Part shown: positions 61,254 through 64,000 of the stretch, in pieces
Position numbering within the stretch: the first letter of the stretch is position 1
How the letters are laid out: the number at the start of each line of letters is the position of its first letter
Assembly (NCBI GenBank): GCA_019239415.1
Contig: JAFAZW010000039.1
Span: 25,018 to 89,017, forward strand
From: Alphaproteobacteria bacterium
GTDB taxonomy: Bacteria > Pseudomonadota > Alphaproteobacteria > Sphingomonadales > Sphingomonadaceae
DNA length: 64,000 nt
Direction: 5' to 3'
Made by a program: the position numbers and the translations under genes
Notes under the pieces: model-generated
Seen by the model: the letters and a program-made list of their open reading frames with translations, nothing else
The model's database searches: none
What the model was told of the DNA's origin: nothing

Positions 61254-62522
61254 GTGACGAGCGAAGCGTCAGCTGCGGTTCCGCCCCCGCCACGGCCGCG
61301 CCAGATCGCCGCCGTCGTCGCCGGCAACGCGCTCGAATTCTACGATTTCGTCACCTACAGCTTCTTCGCCGTCCAGATCGGCCGCACCCTCTTTCCCGGC
61401 GATGCCGACCAATCGCTGATGCTGTCGCTCGGCACCTTCGGCATCGGCTTCCTGAGCCGGCCATTGGGCGGCCTCGTCATCGGCCGCTATGCCGACCGCA
61501 GGGGCCGCAAGCCGGCCATGATCCTGTCCTTCGCGCTGATGGGGATCGGCCTCGTCGGCCTGGCGCTGACGCCGTCCTACGCGGCGATCGGCATGGCCGC
61601 GCCGGCACTGGCCGTGACCTTCCGCCTGATCCAGGGCTTCGCGCTGGGCGGCGAGGTCGGGCCGAACACGGCCTGGCTGCTGGAGGCCGCGCCGCCGGGG
61701 CGACGGGGGCTGTTCGTCTCGCTCCATGCCGCCACCGCCGATGCCGGCGTGCTGATCGCCGGCCTGGTCGGCTTCCTGCTCTCGACGACGCTGGCGCCGG
61801 CCACGTTCGACGCCTGGGGGTGGCGCGCCGCCTTCCTGCTCGGCGCGGCGATCGTGCCGTTCGGCCTCGCGCTCCGCCGCACCCTCGACGAGACGCTGCC
61901 GCCGGCGGCGGGGGAGGTGGCGTCCGGGCCGCTCCGGCCGGTGCTGGCGACCGCCGCCGCCGGGATGATCGTGCTCGGTGCCGCCACCATCGCCAATTAC
62001 ACGCTCCAGTACGTCACCACCTACGCCCAGACGACCTTGCACATGGCGGTCAACGTGGCGTTCGGCGCCACTCTCGTTCTCGGCGTCGTCAGCGTGCTGT
62101 GCGACCTCGCCGCCGGCTGGCTCGCCGACCGCTTCGGCCGCAAGCGGACGATCCTCCTCCCGTGGCTGGCGCTGATCGTCCTCGCCGTCCCCGCCTACCT
62201 GTTCGTCAGCGCCCTGCGGACGCCGACGGCGCTGTTCGCCACCACCGCCTTCCTCAGCCTCGTCCACATCCTCGGCTCGACGCCGGCCATGCTGCTCGTC
62301 CTCGAGGCGATCCCCGCCCGCGTCCGCGCCGGCGCCATGGGCCTGATCTACGCCTGCGCCATCTCCATCTTCGGCGGCAGCGCCCAGCCGCTCATCCGCA
62401 AGCTCATCGAATGGACCGGCAGCCCGCTCGCCCCCGGCTGGTACATGAGCGCCGCCGTCGCCTGCGGCCTGGCGGCGACGTTCGCGATCCGCGAGTCCGC
62501 TCGACCCTCTCGATCGCTCTAG
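61254..62522 (+). CDS. MFS transporter (metabolite:H+ symporter type)
   Basis: A 422-residue transporter with 12 membrane segments, starting at GTG after GGGGA. NALEFYDFVTYSFFAVQIGR is typical of the MHS (sugar-acid/dicarboxylate) branch; the loop 2-3 motif GRYADRRGRKPAMI and its repeat GWLADRFGRKRTIL are present. Substrate unknown, probably an organic acid. Its stop overlaps the end of vapC (CTAG, convergent). Confidence 0.9.
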   Translation: MTSEASAAVPPPPRPRQIAAVVAGNALEFYDFVTYSFFAVQIGRTLFPGDADQSLMLSLGTFGIGFLSRPLGGLVIGRYADRRGRKPAMILSFALMGIGLVGLALTPSYAAIGMAAPALAVTFRLIQGFALGGEVGPNTAWLLEAAPPGRRGLFVSLHAATADAGVLIAGLVGFLLSTTLAPATFDAWGWRAAFLLGAAIVPFGLALRRTLDETLPPAAGEVASGPLRPVLATAAAGMIVLGAATIANYTLQYVTTYAQTTLHMAVNVAFGATLVLGVVSVLCDLAAGWLADRFGRKRTILLPWLALIVLAVPAYLFVSALRTPTALFATTAFLSLVHILGSTPAMLLVLEAIPARVRAGAMGLIYACAISIFGGSAQPLIRKLIEWTGSPLAPGWYMSAAVACGLAATFAIRESARPSRSL

Positions 62523-62908
62523 ATCAACATCAATCCCAGATGTTCGGCGAACGGCCGGAAATCACCGTCGCGCGTGAGCAGCGGCCAATCCTCTTCGATG
62601 CAGCGTGTCGCGATGAGGGTGTCGACCGTCCCCCGCGGCGTGATGCCGAGGGTTCGCAGCGCCCGATAATTGTCCGCAGCCTTGAGGGCGATCTCCACTC
62701 CCGCAACGTCAATGACCGTGAGCGAGAGCAGGTGCTCGCGCGCGCGCCTCAATTGCCTTGGATGCACAATCCCTTGCAGAACTTCCGTCAGCACCAGATC
62801 GCCCACGACCAGCGGCTCATGCTCGAGGAGTTGATCCAGACGTTGCGTCTCCTCGGTCGAGGTCCCGCCAAACCAGTCGATCCAGACGCTCGAATCGACG
62901 AAGATCAC
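62519..62908 (-). CDS. VapC-like PIN-domain toxin RNase
   Basis: A 129-residue PIN nuclease, GTG start. Acidic residues Asp (VIFVDSSVW), Glu (LTEVLQG), Asp (GTVDTLIAT) and Asp (LLTRDGDF) form the metal site. Start overlaps the antitoxin stop (GTGA), so the pair is co-translated. VapC toxins cut tRNA or rRNA. The longer upstream frame is shadow. Confidence 0.9.
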   Translation of the reverse strand: MIFVDSSVWIDWFGGTSTEETQRLDQLLEHEPLVVGDLVLTEVLQGIVHPRQLRRAREHLLSLTVIDVAGVEIALKAADNYRALRTLGITPRGTVDTLIATRCIEEDWPLLTRDGDFRPFAEHLGLMLI

Positions 62909-63099
62909 CGGTCGCGGCGCATCCGGTCGAGGTCGCCTTCCCATGCGATCGCGCCGCGAAGCTCGCGCAACTTCGTTTGCGCGCCGAGACGGACGACGGT
63001 GCGGAGGGCCTGCTCCACGGCAGCACGCTTCGTGGATGCACCCGTCGCCTTGAGGGCGGCGTGCATGAGTTCGTCGTCAATCTCGATGTTCGTGCGCAT
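62905..63099 (-). CDS. VapB-like antitoxin
   Basis: A 64-residue antitoxin: RHH domain MRTNIEIDDELMHAALKATG with TKRAAVEQALRTVVRL, then a toxin-binding tail LRELRGAIAWEGDLDRMRRD. This is the DUF2191/VapB type. It directly precedes vapC. Confidence 0.88.
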   Translation of the reverse strand: MRTNIEIDDELMHAALKATGASTKRAAVEQALRTVVRLGAQTKLRELRGAIAWEGDLDRMRRDR

Positions 63100-63168
63100 G
63101 GTGTGTAGACCTTGGATTGTCATACACATCGTGCGCCGGAACCACAAACCCCGCCGCGCAAAGCCGAT

Positions 63169-63205
63169 GGGGACGCGTACCTTCTGAAAAAAAGGTACGT
63201 GTCCC
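63169..63205. repeat. GGGGACGCGTACC palindrome
   Basis: The left arm GGGGACGCGTACCTT pairs with AAAGGTACGTGTCCC with one mismatch. It is the same family as the soxR-end palindrome, here in the gap upstream of vapBC. Confidence 0.8.
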
Positions 63206-63235
63206 GCAGACTCCGTCATCCCAGCGTAAGCACAC

Positions 63236-63316
63236 CGTCATCCCGGCCTAAGCGGGATCTCCCGTCGGTGGGGCTCAGCGGGTCTCGCCGAGATCCCGGC
63301 TTTCGCCGGGATGACG
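63236..63316. repeat. REP-like doublet (CCCGGCGAAAGCCGGG family)
   Basis: The left arm CGTCATCCCGGCCTAAGCGG and the right arm GCTTTCGCCGGGATGACG enclose about 30 bases. A further half-arm (CGTCATCCCAGCG) lies at 63214-63226. It is located just after the end of the deoxyhypusine synthase-like gene. Confidence 0.8.
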
Positions 63317-63326
63317 TATGCGAGCT

Positions 63327-64000
63327 TCAGTCGAACAGCTTCGCGAAGCGCCGCTTCTCGCGGTCCTTCCACAGGCCGCGGTGATAGGCGTCGCTGGCGA
63401 GCAGCGGCATGACGCTGGTGGCCTCCGCGAACACCATCTGCTCGAGCGCGGTCGAGACCTTGCCCCAGCTCGCCGCCTCCTGGAGGGTCGAGGAGGAGCA
63501 GGCGCCGTCGCGCACGTCGGCGACGGTGATCTGCACCGCATATTTGTGGACGTCGACGTCGTGGCCGAGGATCTCGGCGCAGACCACCGTGTCCTGGGTG
63601 AAGTTCTTCGGCACGCCGCCGCCGATCATCAGGAGGCCCGTCGTGCCCGCCTCGATCTTGAGCTGGGTCAGCTCGCGGAAGTCGGCGATGGCGTCCAGCA
63701 CCATGTACGGCTTGCCGGCCTTCATCGCGTCGACCTGGTGCTTGACCAGGCCGAAGCCGGCCGAGCTGTCGACGAAGGCCGGGCAGAAGATCGGCACGTC
63801 ATGCTCGTAGGCGAGTTGGACGAGGCTGCCCTGCTTCTTCGCGTTACCCTCGCTCAGCCACTTGCCCATCTCGCGGATGAACGCGCGCGAGCTGTACGGC
63901 TTCGGCTCCAGGCCGTTCGCGATGTCCCCGATCGTGTGATCGGTCTGCTGGAGCTGCTCCTCGTCGATATAGGTGTCGTAGATCCGGTCGATGTAGAGCG
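63327..64000 (-). CDS. Deoxyhypusine synthase-like protein, 3' part
   Basis: The gene runs off the right window edge (start not visible). At least 224 residues are present: DRIYDTYIDEEQLQQTDHTI, SSRAFIREMGKWLSEGNAKK, PIFCPAFVDSSAGFGLVKHQ and GLLMIGGGVPKNFTQD with the active-site Lys, ending AYHRGLWKDREKRRFAKLFD. Eukaryotic relatives make deoxyhypusine on eIF5A; bacterial ones probably act on polyamines (homospermidine or guanidinylated forms), since bacteria lack eIF5A. The substrate is inferred only. Confidence 0.9.
   Translation of the reverse strand, partial: LYIDRIYDTYIDEEQLQQTDHTIGDIANGLEPKPYSSRAFIREMGKWLSEGNAKKQGSLVQLAYEHDVPIFCPAFVDSSAGFGLVKHQVDAMKAGKPYMVLDAIADFRELTQLKIEAGTTGLLMIGGGVPKNFTQDTVVCAEILGHDVDVHKYAVQITVADVRDGACSSSTLQEAASWGKVSTALEQMVFAEATSVMPLLASDAYHRGLWKDREKRRFAKLFD

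Overview
The window is a high-GC bacterial chromosome segment with dense, often overlapping genes. Gene content points to an alphaproteobacterium, most likely a member of Sphingomonadales. The indicators are a flavin-dependent halogenase next to a GH31 glucosidase, a Tad (cpa) pilus locus, a pbpC/alpha-2-macroglobulin pair, a ppx-rlmE pair, ETF-ubiquinone oxidoreductase, a Rap1a-like protein and many short palindromic intergenic repeats. No rRNA, tRNA, CRISPR array or intact insertion sequence was recognised.

Layout. 1-5.9 kb: the 3' end of a tryptophan-halogenase family gene overlapping an exported GH31 alpha-glucosidase, then a multicopper oxidase. 6-13.8 kb (minus strand): a giant alpha-2-macroglobulin-like protein overlapping pbpC. 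13.8-15.4 kb: a repeat-rich desert and a small Tat-like exported protein. 15.5-17.9 kb: a small accessory patch with a possible ribbon-helix-helix gene lacking a normal start codon, a lower-GC HEPN-like protein, a RelBE-like pair, and an antitoxin whose toxin is truncated. 18-20.7 kb: ppx, rlmE and a flavoprotein. 20.8-23.5 kb: a glycine-zipper lipoprotein, then rpsM-rpsK-rpoA without rplQ. 23.8-27.8 kb: a two-gene module of a CHAT-type (caspase-like) protease and a ComEC-like metallo-beta-lactamase. 28-36.2 kb (minus): a lipoprotein, a small membrane protein, and the Tad locus cpaA-B-C-D-E-tadB-tadC without its motor ATPase. 36.2-41.7 kb: hydrolase/oxidoreductase pair, a SoxR regulator divergent from a glyoxalase-like gene with a SoxR box between them, and an M28 peptidase missing an active-site segment. 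41.8-56.4 kb: dnaE, an acyl-CoA ligase, tandem small exported proteins, a radical SAM protein, a lytic transglycosylase, a UDG-like protein, ETF-QO, a TPR protein and ispE. 56.4-64 kb: a sigma-54-type promoter followed by a terminator (possible small RNA), enoyl-CoA hydratase, nnrD/E, an RNA methyltransferase, MAPEG, Rap1a-like, MFS, VapBC, and part of a deoxyhypusine synthase-like gene.

Two themes stand out. First, the CHAT protease/MBL pair lies where rplQ would normally follow rpoA and looks like an uncharacterised conflict or defence module. Second, several families of palindromic miniature repeats not only fill gaps but also enter genes. One sits in frame inside dnaE, one is in frame inside a small exported protein, one supplies the C-terminus and stop codon of soxR, and a tandem hairpin pair separates rpsK from rpoA. 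Repeat-driven change of coding sequences is the clearest unusual biology here. All functions are inferred from motifs read by eye; no database search was run.
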